From Mucilaginibacter gossypii (GTDB lineage Bacteria; Bacteroidota; Bacteroidia; Sphingobacteriales; Sphingobacteriaceae), in NCBI RefSeq assembly GCF_900100945.1, contig NZ_FNCG01000026.1:1-57268 (forward strand): a DNA stretch of 57,268 nt, written 5' to 3'. The notes below the pieces were generated by a model. It saw only the letters and a list, made by a program, of their open reading frames with translations, had not been told where the DNA came from and made no database searches. Positions 7,935 to 15,897 of this stretch are shown here, piece by piece (positions within the stretch are counted from its first letter, which is position 1; the number at the start of each line of letters is the position of its first letter). The position numbers were made by a program, and so were the translations under genes.

Positions 7935-8165
7935 ATGCCATTTAATTACAATAAAGAGCAAAAATCGCCCAAAAGGCGGTTTTTGCTTATTTTAGGAACT
8001 GCTGCATTTATTTGCTTTGTGGTTTTAGGTCTCATGATCATGTTTTGGGACGCGCTCCCGCTGCAACTGCAACATTATCAACGTTTACTTTTCGGTGCGT
8101 TTATTATAGGATACGCGATTTTGAGGTTTTCGAGATTGTTTAAGAAGGATCAGTATGAAGATTAA
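7935..8165 (+). CDS. small two-span membrane protein of the exb/tonB cluster
   Basis: The 76-residue protein has a basic N-terminus (KEQKSPKRR) and two hydrophobic helices near 17-40 and 49-65. I know of no assigned function. Its place between tonB and the phosphate-binding-like lipoprotein, with a 3-bp gap before and an 11-bp overlap after, shows it is translated as part of the operon. Similar short membrane proteins occur at this position in related genomes as far as I recall, so it is probably an accessory part of this Ton unit. Confidence 0.75.
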   Translation: MPFNYNKEQKSPKRRFLLILGTAAFICFVVLGLMIMFWDALPLQLQHYQRLLFGAFIIGYAILRFSRLFKKDQYED

Positions 8166-9075
8166 ATTAGGGGTTGTATATGTATTGGTTTTAATTGTTT
8201 TAATAGCCGCTTTACAGGCTTGTAAGCAAAAACAAGTAAAATCCGTACCAACCGACAGCTTCAACGCCGGAAGAGCAACTTTCGTAGCCGATGAATCTTT
8301 TTCTCCAATAGTAGCACAGGAAGAATATGTTTACAGAAGCCGGTACCCCAACGCCGACCCGGTATTTATTTATAAAACAGAAAACCAGGCTGTAAATATG
8401 TTGTTAAACGACAGTGTTAGGCTTGCGGTATTATCGCGCAGGCTTGATACCGCGGAGCGTAATATAATAACCCGCCGTACATTGAGTGTTGAGGAAGTAC
8501 CTTTTGCAGTTGACGCAATTACATTGATAGTTAATAAGGCGTCGAATGATACCGCTATTACTGTCGCTCAATTAAAAAAGGAGCTTAAAGGCCAGGGGGA
8601 CGGAAATAAAACTATAGTTTTTGACAATCCGAACTCAAGTTTGGTAAGGTATTTGAAGGACTTCTCTGGTAATAAGGAGTTTAAGCAGAAGAATATATAC
8701 GCGCTCAAATCAAATATCGAAGTTATTAAGTACGTAAGCGAACATCCTGATGCATTAGGCATTATAGGCTTTAGCTGGATTAATAACCCGGAAAAAGAGT
8801 ACGCAGATTATGTTGAAAAAGTGAAAGTTGTAGGGGTTAGAGATGAAGGAAACAAGCAGTATCCTATTGAATATTTTAAACCTTCGCAAGAATCACTTGT
8901 CTTAAAACAGTACCCTTTGAGCAGGAGTTTATATTTGATCAACTGCTCAAGTAAGAATGGTTTAGCAGCAGGATTTGTTACGTTCCTGGCCAGTGATGTG
9001 GGGCAACGGATAATATTGAAATCGGGTTTACTACCTGATTCAATTCCCCCGAGAGAGATAATTTTAAAAAAGTAA
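8155..9075 (+). CDS. PstS-like substrate-binding lipoprotein
   Basis: The 306-residue protein begins with a lipoprotein signal (hydrophobic to residue 20, then LQAC with the lipid-carrying Cys23). The rest has the layout of a phosphate-type periplasmic binding protein (PBP_like_2/PstS): a strand carrying FVADESFSPIV near 43, the stretch VDAITLIVNKASND, and IVFDNPNSSLVRYLKDF, where serines would line an anion site. No ABC permease or ATPase gene is nearby. It is anchored in the exb-tonB operon instead, so it may sense or hand over a ligand in connection with TonB-dependent transport rather than serve an ABC importer. It overlaps the preceding gene by 11 bp. Confidence 0.75.
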   Translation: MKIKLGVVYVLVLIVLIAALQACKQKQVKSVPTDSFNAGRATFVADESFSPIVAQEEYVYRSRYPNADPVFIYKTENQAVNMLLNDSVRLAVLSRRLDTAERNIITRRTLSVEEVPFAVDAITLIVNKASNDTAITVAQLKKELKGQGDGNKTIVFDNPNSSLVRYLKDFSGNKEFKQKNIYALKSNIEVIKYVSEHPDALGIIGFSWINNPEKEYADYVEKVKVVGVRDEGNKQYPIEYFKPSQESLVLKQYPLSRSLYLINCSSKNGLAAGFVTFLASDVGQRIILKSGLLPDSIPPREIILKK

Positions 9076-9092
9076 ACTATAACTAAATAAAG

Positions 9093-10790
9093 ATGAAAAT
9101 GATCAGTAAAATAGCTAAGGCTTCATTAGGACTGGTATTTTTAGGTTCATCATCAGTTTTTGCGCAAAGTCTTGCCGACGCCAAAAAAGCTATTGACGCC
9201 GAACAATATCAGAAAGCAGAGTCGATGCTCAAAACGCTTACTACTACTCAGCCAACCAAAGATGAGAATTTCTTTTATCTGGGTTGGGTGTACATTAAAC
9301 AGGACTATGCTGATTCGGCGAAAGTCGTTTTCAATAAAGGTATTGCTGCAAATCCAAAATCAGCATTAAATTATGCCGGTTTAGGTGCTGTTGCCCGTTT
9401 AGATAAGGATAACTCCGGTGTAACAACTAACTTTAATCAGGCTGTAGCTTTGGCAGGTAAGGACGCAAAACCTTACACGTATGTGGGTTTATCATATTTG
9501 CTGCCTACCACTGCCGATAAAAAAGTAACTCCTGCTGATGCAGATGCTGCTATTGCAGTACTGACTAAAGGAAAAGCTATCAATGCAAAAGATGTTGATT
9601 TGCTTATCGCTCTAGGTGATGCTTACCGCTCTGTGTTAAAAAGTAACGAAGCGTACTCAAACTATTCTGACGCTTCTACGCTTGATCCTAAAAACCCGGC
9701 TGCTAAGGTTGCAACCGGTGTATTGTATAAATTTGCTAATAACTTTGATGGCTCTGAGCAGCAATTTAAAGACGCATTGGCTATCAACGCCAACTATGGC
9801 CCTGCTTACCGCGAATGGGCTGAAACCGACCTGCGCTGGTCGTTAACTGACCCCAAAATGGCTTCTGCTAAAATTAAAGAAGCTGTTGATCACTACAAAC
9901 AATACCTGAGTTTAACAGATCAATCGGTAGAATCTCAAATGCGTTATGCCGACTTCCTGATCCTGGCTGGTGATTATAAAACTTTACAACAGGTAGCTAC
10001 TGATCTGTCAAAATCAGCAAGCACTAATGCAAGGGTTTATCGTTACCTGGCTTATGCGGCTTACGAAAACAAAGATTATCAAAATGGTTTAACTGCAATC
10101 AACACCTGGTTCCAGAAAGCTGATCCAAAACGTATCATCCCGCGTGACTATTTATATCAGGGTCGTTTGCAGATCGCTCTTAATCAGGATTCGGTAGGTA
10201 TCATTACATTACAGAAAGCTTTAACTCTTGACAGTACTCAGACTGATGTGTACGCTGAGATCGCTAAATCGTATTTCCGCCAAAAGAAATACGCGCAAGC
10301 TGGAGATGCTTACAGGGAAGTTACTCTTAAAGGTGGCCACAGCGTTAAGTTAACCGACTATTTTTACGAAGGTATCAGCTATTATTATGGTTATGATACA
10401 AAAGCGCCTAACGATTCACTGCTTACACGCGCCGACAGTGCATTTAGCTATGTAATAGCCAAAACAGCTAGCAGTCCGTTTGCAGATGCTTTTTTATATC
10501 GTGCACGTGTTAACGATTTAAAAGAAAAAGACCGTAATAACATTTCAGGATATGCGAAACCATACTACGAAAAGTATATAGAAGTGGTTAACGCAAAGGG
10601 CGCCCCTGACGAAAAAACTAAGAAAAGTTTAGCGGAAGCCTATGCTTATCTAGGCACGATTTACCAGTATAAAGAGAAAGACGACGCTAAAGCATCCGAA
10701 AACTTTGCTAAAGCGCGCGAACTTGATCCTGCTAACAAAAGTGCCGCCGCCTACTTCCAACGCAAGGGCGGAGCTGGAAAAGGTAAATAA
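9093..10790 (+). CDS. secreted tetratricopeptide-repeat protein
   Basis: A signal peptide (residues 1-25, cleavage after VFAQ) is followed by about 540 residues of TPR-type helical repeats. Clear units include EQYQKAESMLKTLTTTQP, FYLGWVYIKQDYADSAKVVF and YAEIAKSYFRQKKYAQAGDA. Such proteins act as periplasmic scaffolds. It is the last gene of the exbB-exbD-exbD-tonB operon and is followed by a strong terminator at 10811-10838, which makes it part of the same unit. Its exact partner is unknown; a role in assembling or regulating the Ton complex is inferred only from position. Confidence 0.82.
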   Translation: MKMISKIAKASLGLVFLGSSSVFAQSLADAKKAIDAEQYQKAESMLKTLTTTQPTKDENFFYLGWVYIKQDYADSAKVVFNKGIAANPKSALNYAGLGAVARLDKDNSGVTTNFNQAVALAGKDAKPYTYVGLSYLLPTTADKKVTPADADAAIAVLTKGKAINAKDVDLLIALGDAYRSVLKSNEAYSNYSDASTLDPKNPAAKVATGVLYKFANNFDGSEQQFKDALAINANYGPAYREWAETDLRWSLTDPKMASAKIKEAVDHYKQYLSLTDQSVESQMRYADFLILAGDYKTLQQVATDLSKSASTNARVYRYLAYAAYENKDYQNGLTAINTWFQKADPKRIIPRDYLYQGRLQIALNQDSVGIITLQKALTLDSTQTDVYAEIAKSYFRQKKYAQAGDAYREVTLKGGHSVKLTDYFYEGISYYYGYDTKAPNDSLLTRADSAFSYVIAKTASSPFADAFLYRARVNDLKEKDRNNISGYAKPYYEKYIEVVNAKGAPDEKTKKSLAEAYAYLGTIYQYKEKDDAKASENFAKARELDPANKSAAAYFQRKGGAGKGK

Positions 10791-10810
10791 CATTATATAA
10801 ACAGATATGA

Positions 10811-10838
10811 AGGGCCTCCTGAAAAGAGGCCTTTTTTT
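10811..10838 (+). terminator. terminator of the exbB-tonB operon
   Basis: GGCCTC (10813-10818) pairs with GAGGCC (10826-10831) across a short loop and is followed by seven T. It is a textbook intrinsic terminator 20 bp past the TPR-gene stop. Confidence 0.88.
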
Positions 10839-10954
10839 ATTTCTCCGGTTTGAGAAATTGATTAATGATGGCGATTTGTAATCAAGATTAGTACTGAATT
10901 GCAGAAATGATTAACAACCTTATAAATCACACTTTTTTATTATTAAGGCATTAG

Positions 10955-10962
10955 TATATTTG
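10955..10962 (+). promoter_or_regulatory. promoter -7 box of the nuo operon
   Basis: TATATTTG is a perfect TAnnTTTG box, with TTTT at 10933-10936 as the -33 box. The nuoA ATG begins only 4 nt after the box, so the message would be leaderless or nearly so. Confidence 0.6.
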
Positions 10963-10966
10963 CAGC

Positions 10967-11338
10967 ATGGAAGCACAAAGTTTACCGGTTAATTATTTAC
11001 CCATCATATTTCAAATGGTGGTTGCTTTAGGGTTTGTGGTAACAACAATGTTTGTAACGCACAAAATAGGGCCCAAAAGAAAAACAAAAGATAAGCTGAC
11101 ACCTTTTGAGTCGGGTATTGAGGTAGTGGGTAATGCCCGGACACCAATCTCTATTAAATATTTCCTGGTAGCCATTTTGTTTGTGCTGTTTGATGTGGAG
11201 GTTATTTTTATGTACCCCTGGGCGGTAAATTTCAAGGCGTTAGGTACTACCGGTCTTATTGAAATGTTTATTTTCATGGCGACACTTCTGCTGGGTTTTA
11301 TCTACGTAATAAAAAAGGGAGCTTTAGATTGGGATTAA
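10967..11338 (+). CDS. nuoA: NADH-quinone oxidoreductase subunit A
   Basis: NuoA is a three-helix membrane subunit of respiratory complex I at the junction with the hydrophilic arm. The 123-residue protein shows the family core FESGIEVVGNAR and the acidic helix FVLFDVEVIFMYPWA. Helices lie near 10-32, 64-85 and 95-116. It opens the 14-gene operon. The start at 10967 follows the -7 box by 4 nt, so translation probably begins at or next to the 5' end of the message. Confidence 0.95.
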   Translation: MEAQSLPVNYLPIIFQMVVALGFVVTTMFVTHKIGPKRKTKDKLTPFESGIEVVGNARTPISIKYFLVAILFVLFDVEVIFMYPWAVNFKALGTTGLIEMFIFMATLLLGFIYVIKKGALDWD

Positions 11339-11403
11339 GTTTAGATTGATTCTAAATATACCCCCTCTATACCCGTAGTGTACTTTTTACATCGTTATTA
11401 TTG

Positions 11404-11411
11404 TAAATTTG
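11404..11411 (+). promoter_or_regulatory. possible internal promoter before nuoB
   Basis: TAAATTTG is a perfect -7 box and TTTT lies at 11384-11387 for -33. It sits in the 123-bp nuoA-nuoB gap, the widest gap of the operon that is not filled by a repeat. Confidence 0.4.
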
Positions 11412-11461
11412 CTGCTATTATCCACATTTAGTGGTGATGGTTTTTCTATCAATTTAGTTCA

Positions 11462-12004
11462 ATGAGTGATATTCAATTAGTTGATGCCCCTGCCGGAGTT
11501 GAAGGCGCCGGGTTTTTTGCTACCTCGCTTGATAAAGTAATAGGCATAGCGCGCTCAAATTCATTATGGCCTTTACCATTTGCTACTTCGTGTTGCGGTA
11601 TTGAGTTTATGGCCACCATGGCATCTCACTATGATCTTTCACGTTTTGGTGCCGAGCGTTTGAGTTTTTCACCACGACAGGCCGATTTGTTAATGGTTAT
11701 GGGTACTATAGCCAAGAAAATGGCTCCTGTACTGCGCCAGGTATACCTGCAAATGGCCGAACCGCGTTGGGTAATGGCTGTTGGCGCGTGCGCTTCAAGC
11801 GGTGGTATATTTGATACTTACTCGGTTTTACAGGGTATTGACGAGGTGATCCCGGTAGATGTTTACGTGCCGGGTTGCCCGCCGAGGCCAGAGGCTATTA
11901 TAGATGGTTTTATGAATATTCAGGAGCTGGTAAAAACGGAATCCCTGCGCCGCAGAAATGAGCCTAAATACCAGGAATTGTTAGCTAAATACGGAATCCA
12001 ATAA
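11462..12004 (+). CDS. nuoB: NADH-quinone oxidoreductase subunit B
   Basis: NuoB holds the terminal 4Fe-4S cluster N2 that hands electrons to quinone. The 180-residue protein has the tandem cysteines in FATSCCGIEFMA, the third in VGACASSGGIF and the fourth in YVPGCPPRPEAI, so all N2 ligands are present. The stop TAA shares its last A with the ATG of nuoC (12004), which indicates coupled translation. Confidence 0.96.
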   Translation: MSDIQLVDAPAGVEGAGFFATSLDKVIGIARSNSLWPLPFATSCCGIEFMATMASHYDLSRFGAERLSFSPRQADLLMVMGTIAKKMAPVLRQVYLQMAEPRWVMAVGACASSGGIFDTYSVLQGIDEVIPVDVYVPGCPPRPEAIIDGFMNIQELVKTESLRRRNEPKYQELLAKYGIQ

Positions 12005-12507
12005 TGGCTAAGATACCTAACGAACAGCTTATTAAAGCTATAGCCGATAAATTTGATACTTCAGTAACAGTTATTGGCGAACCATATGAATTGCTTACTG
12101 TTGAAACAGGTCGCGAAACAATCATTGATCTGCTTACATTCCTGAAAACGGATCCGGCTCTTAGGTTCATTTTTCTGACAGATATTACAGGTATCCATTA
12201 CCCTGAACAGGAAAAGCCGATAGGCGTTATTTATCACCTGCATAGCCTCACTACCAATACCCGCATTAGGATCAAGGTATTTTTGGCCGATGCTGATGTG
12301 CATATCCCAACTGCTACGGTGCTTTGGGATGGTGCAAACTGGATGGAACGCGAAACTTATGACCTTTTTGGTGTACTATTTGACGGTCACCCGGATTTGC
12401 GCAGGATTTTGAACGTAGATGATATGACCGCTTTCCCAATGCGTAAGGAGTTTCCGCTGGAAGATCCTAACCGTGTTGACAAGAAGGATTTCTATTTCGG
12501 AAGATAA
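12004..12507 (+). CDS. nuoC: NADH-quinone oxidoreductase subunit C
   Basis: NuoC is the 30-kDa-type subunit that binds NuoD and NuoB at the quinone site. The 167-residue protein ends with the family signature ERETYDLFGVLFDGHPDLRR and the EFPLEDPNR tail. It is separate from nuoD here, unlike the fused nuoCD of enterobacteria. The gap to nuoD is 137 bp and holds a CAAGAAAT-type repeat tract. Confidence 0.94.
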   Translation: MAKIPNEQLIKAIADKFDTSVTVIGEPYELLTVETGRETIIDLLTFLKTDPALRFIFLTDITGIHYPEQEKPIGVIYHLHSLTTNTRIRIKVFLADADVHIPTATVLWDGANWMERETYDLFGVLFDGHPDLRRILNVDDMTAFPMRKEFPLEDPNRVDKKDFYFGR

Positions 12508-12644
12508 TACATAGATAGAAACAAGAAATTGAGACATAAGAAACAAGAAATAGGAAAGTAAGAAAGGGGGAGAAGTTTCCCGTCTTGACTCTTTATTTCT
12601 TGATTCTTGACGCTAAAAATTCCTGACTCTAATTAATAATACTG
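12508..12644. repeat. CAAGAAAT / CTTGATTCTTGACTC-type repeat tract between nuoC and nuoD
   Basis: The gap contains several imperfect copies of AACAAGAAAT on one side and TCTTGACTCTTTATTTCTTG-like sequence on the other, so the halves can pair. A tract of the same style fills 46690-46800, between two genes of the ligase cluster. It is non-coding and inserted cleanly within the operon. Confidence 0.5.
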
Positions 12645-13856
12645 ATGCAAAATCATCCTGTATATACAGATAACGATCCGCAAAGCGAGCTATCAACCCT
12701 TAACCTGGGGCCAACTCACCCTGCTACCCACGGGGTGTTTCAAAATGTGCTTCAGCTTGATGGCGAACGCATCGTTAGCGGTGTATCAACCATTGGTTAT
12801 ATACACCGCGCATTTGAAAAAATTGCCGAGCACAGGCCTTTTTACCAGATAACCCCGCTTACCGACCGTTTAAACTATTGCTCATCACCCATCAATAACA
12901 TGGGCTGGCATATGACAGTTGAAAAGTTGTTAAATATCCAAACTCCAAAGCGCGTTGATTACTTGCGCGTAATTGTGATGGAGCTTGCCCGTATAGCCGA
13001 TCATATCATTTGTAACGGTGTATTGGGTGTGGATACCGGCGCGTTTACAGGCTTCCTGTACATGATGGAGCACCGTGAGGCTATTTATGAAATATATGAA
13101 GAAGTGTGCGGATCGCGCCTTACAACCAACATTGGCCGTATCGGTGGTTTTGAGCGTAACTTCAACAGCCGTGCATTCGATAAGCTGCGCGCATTTTTAA
13201 AGAACTTCCCTAAAACCCTTAAAGAGTTTGAAAGCCTGTTTAACCGTAACAGGATCTTTGTTGACCGTACCAGGGACGTAGCTGCTGTTAGCGCTGAAAC
13301 CGCTTTGAGCTACAGCTGGACCGGGCCGCTTTTACGTGCTGCCGGTGTTGATTACGACGTAAGGGCTATGAACCCATATTCATCATACGAAGACTTTGAA
13401 TTTGAAGTGCCGGTAGGCGACAATGGTGATGTTTACAGCCGTTTTTTGGTTCGCAACGAAGAAATGTGGCAAAGCTTAAGGATCATTGAACAGGCTTTAG
13501 CCAAACTTGATAAAGAACCAAGCGATATTTTCCACGCTGATGTACCTGAATTTTACCTGCCTCCAAAAGAGGAAGTATATAATAACATGGAAGCTTTGAT
13601 CTATCACTTTAAAATTGTGATGGGCGAAATTCCAACCCCCAAAACCGAAGTTTATCATTCGGTTGAGGGTGCTAACGGCGAGCTGGGCTTTTACCTGGTT
13701 AATGATGGTGGCCGCTCACCGTACCGTTTACATTTCCGCAGGCCAAGCTTCATCAATTACCAGATGTATGCACCAATGAGCCGCGGTATGTTATTATCAG
13801 ATGCTATTATTAACATGAGTAGTTTAAACGTTATAGCCGGAGAGTTAGATGCTTAG
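12645..13856 (+). CDS. nuoD: NADH-quinone oxidoreductase subunit D
   Basis: NuoD is the 49-kDa-type subunit that forms most of the quinone-binding pocket. The 403-residue protein has the opening LGPTHPATHGVFQNVLQLDG (quinone-site His/Thr loop), the MTVEKLLNI and RIADHIICNG helices, and the C-terminal SLNVIAGELDA. The frame overlaps nuoE by 8 bp. Confidence 0.97.
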   Translation: MQNHPVYTDNDPQSELSTLNLGPTHPATHGVFQNVLQLDGERIVSGVSTIGYIHRAFEKIAEHRPFYQITPLTDRLNYCSSPINNMGWHMTVEKLLNIQTPKRVDYLRVIVMELARIADHIICNGVLGVDTGAFTGFLYMMEHREAIYEIYEEVCGSRLTTNIGRIGGFERNFNSRAFDKLRAFLKNFPKTLKEFESLFNRNRIFVDRTRDVAAVSAETALSYSWTGPLLRAAGVDYDVRAMNPYSSYEDFEFEVPVGDNGDVYSRFLVRNEEMWQSLRIIEQALAKLDKEPSDIFHADVPEFYLPPKEEVYNNMEALIYHFKIVMGEIPTPKTEVYHSVEGANGELGFYLVNDGGRSPYRLHFRRPSFINYQMYAPMSRGMLLSDAIINMSSLNVIAGELDA

Positions 13857-14373
13857 AGTTGACGAAGCTCAGGAACCGGTTGAATTTTCGCCGGCACTGA
13901 TCAGCAAATTTGATGAAATAGTTAGCCGTTATCCGCAGGGGAAGCAAAAATCGGGCTTACTGCCGATCCTTCACCTGGTACAGGCCGAATTTGGCTGGGT
14001 AAGCGCGCCCGCGATGGATAAGGTTGCCGAATATTTAAGCATCCTGCCTATTGAGGTATACGAGGTTGCTACATTTTATACCATGTACTTTTTACGCCCG
14101 CAGGGCAAGTATGTGCTGGAAGTTTGCCGCACAAGCGGTTGCTGCCTGGTAGGTGCCGAAAAGATCATGGATCATATAGAGGAAACCCTTGGTGTAAAAG
14201 AAGGTGAAGTTACTCCCGACGGCTTATTTAGCTGGAGAGGGGTGGAGTGCCTTGCTGCCTGTGGTTTTGGCCCTGTATTGCAAATTGGCCCTGAGTATAC
14301 TTTTTATGAAAACCTGACCAACGAGTCGGTAGATAAATTGATCAGTGATTTAAAAGCGAAAGCTAAGAATTAA
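13849..14373 (+). CDS. nuoE: NADH-quinone oxidoreductase subunit E
   Basis: NuoE carries the 2Fe-2S cluster N1a next to the flavin subunit. The 174-residue protein has the four ligands in EVCRTSGCC (the first and a following Cys) and ECLAACGFGP, plus the helical N-terminal domain with YEVATFYTMY. It overlaps the end of nuoD and is 3 bp from nuoF. Confidence 0.95.
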   Translation: MLRVDEAQEPVEFSPALISKFDEIVSRYPQGKQKSGLLPILHLVQAEFGWVSAPAMDKVAEYLSILPIEVYEVATFYTMYFLRPQGKYVLEVCRTSGCCLVGAEKIMDHIEETLGVKEGEVTPDGLFSWRGVECLAACGFGPVLQIGPEYTFYENLTNESVDKLISDLKAKAKN

Positions 14374-14376
14374 ATT

Positions 14377-15735
14377 ATGGGACGGAAACTACTTTTAGAA
14401 CATATAAACGTACCCGGCATCAATACTTTTGATGTTTACCGTTCAAAAGGCGGCTATGCTTCTGTGGAGAAAGCATTGAAAACCATGTCGCCTGAGGCGA
14501 TTGTTGAGGAGGTTAAAAAATCGGGCTTACGCGGTCGTGGCGGTGCGGGTTTCCCTACCGGCATGAAATGGAGCTTTTTGGCTAAGCCCGAAGGCGTTGC
14601 GCGCTACCTGGTTTGTAATGGTGACGAATCGGAACCTGGTACTTTTAAAGACCGCTACCTGATGACTTATATCCCTCACTTGCTGATTGAGGGCATGATT
14701 GTATCAAGTTTTGCGCTTGGTGCTAATACATCATACATCTACCTGCGCGGCGAAATGATGCCACAGGTAAGGATCCTGGAAAAGGCTATCGCTGAAGCAA
14801 AAGCAAAAGGCTTTTTAGGTAAAAATATATTAGGTACCGGTTACGATCTTGAGCTTTACGTTCAGCCAGGCGGTGGTGCTTATATCTGCGGTGAAGAAAC
14901 TGCTTTATTGGAATCATTGGAAGGTAAACGCGGTAACCCTCGTATTAAACCACCGTTTCCGGCTATTGCCGGTTTATATGGTTGCCCTACAGTGGTGAAC
15001 AATGTTGAATCTATAGCGGCGGTTGTACCTATCATTAATGAGGGTGGCGACGAATATGCTAAAATAGGTATCGGTCGTAGTACAGGTACCAAATTGATCT
15101 CTGCAGGTGGTAACCTGAAAAAACCTGGGGTTTATGAAATTGAACTCGGTGTACCTGTTGAAGAATTTATTTATTCTGATGAGTATTGCGGTGGTATCGC
15201 CAATGGCAAACGCCTGAAAGCTGTTGTTGCCGGTGGTTCATCAGTACCAATTTTACCGGCTAACCTCATCCTGAAAACTATCAATAATGAAGCCCGCTTG
15301 ATGAGCTATGAATCATTATCAGATGGTGGTTTCGTAAGCGGTACCATGTTGGGTTCGGGTGGTTTCATCGCTTATGATGAAGATGCCTGTATTGTACGTA
15401 ATACCTGGAATTTCGCCCGTTTTTATCACCACGAGAGTTGCGGACAATGTTCGCCTTGCCGTGAGGGTACTGGCTGGATGGAGAAAGTATTACATCGCTT
15501 GGAATATGGCCATGGCAAAATGAGCGACATGGACTTGCTGGTAGATGTATCTAAGAAAATAGAGGGAAATACCATTTGTCCGCTGGGTGACGCGGCAGCA
15601 TGGCCTGTGGCCAGTGCTATTCGCCATTTCAGGGATGAGTTTGAATGGCACGTAACTAACGCGAGCGAAGCAACTTCAAGAAACTACGGTTTGGCACATT
15701 ACGCTGATCCGCTGAAAGTTGCAGAGACGGCGTAA
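14377..15735 (+). CDS. nuoF: NADH-quinone oxidoreductase subunit F
   Basis: NuoF binds NADH, FMN and the 4Fe-4S cluster N3. The 452-residue protein has the NADH/FMN glycine loop GLRGRGGAGFPTGMKW, the FMN segment GAYICGEETALLESLEG and the cluster motif ESCGQCSPCREGTGW, with the fourth Cys in NTICPLGD. It is intact. The 162-bp gap to nuoG is occupied by a GTCATTG-type cruciform repeat. Confidence 0.97.
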   Translation: MGRKLLLEHINVPGINTFDVYRSKGGYASVEKALKTMSPEAIVEEVKKSGLRGRGGAGFPTGMKWSFLAKPEGVARYLVCNGDESEPGTFKDRYLMTYIPHLLIEGMIVSSFALGANTSYIYLRGEMMPQVRILEKAIAEAKAKGFLGKNILGTGYDLELYVQPGGGAYICGEETALLESLEGKRGNPRIKPPFPAIAGLYGCPTVVNNVESIAAVVPIINEGGDEYAKIGIGRSTGTKLISAGGNLKKPGVYEIELGVPVEEFIYSDEYCGGIANGKRLKAVVAGGSSVPILPANLILKTINNEARLMSYESLSDGGFVSGTMLGSGGFIAYDEDACIVRNTWNFARFYHHESCGQCSPCREGTGWMEKVLHRLEYGHGKMSDMDLLVDVSKKIEGNTICPLGDAAAWPVASAIRHFRDEFEWHVTNASEATSRNYGLAHYADPLKVAETA

Positions 15736-15746
15736 ATATATAACTA

Positions 15747-15828
15747 TATGTCATTGTGAGCGGAGCGTGGCAATCTCGTCGCATGAAAAGAATAGCTACG
15801 AGATTGCTTCGTGCCTCGCAATGACATA
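15747..15828. repeat. cruciform repeat of the GTCATTG...GCAATCTCGT family between nuoF and nuoG
   Basis: It has two nested stems: TATGTCATTG (15747-15756) with CAATGACATA (15819-15828), and GCAATCTCGT (15770-15779) with ACGAGATTGC (15798-15807). The layout resembles the GTCATTTCGA elements at 44050 and 45351, with different inner sequence. Such palindromic units are frequent in Sphingobacteriaceae intergenic DNA as far as I recall. Confidence 0.75.
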
Positions 15829-15897
15829 GTGGTTTAGCTTTTAAAATTGATTTAGAGGCGAAGAATTTTAGAAATTAACAAACGACGTTATTATTAA

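Noticed and set aside
12508..12644. CAAGAAAT tract as a possible CRISPR or tRNA remnant
   Set aside because: The units are irregular with no constant spacer length and no cloverleaf; it fits a degenerate interspersed repeat instead.
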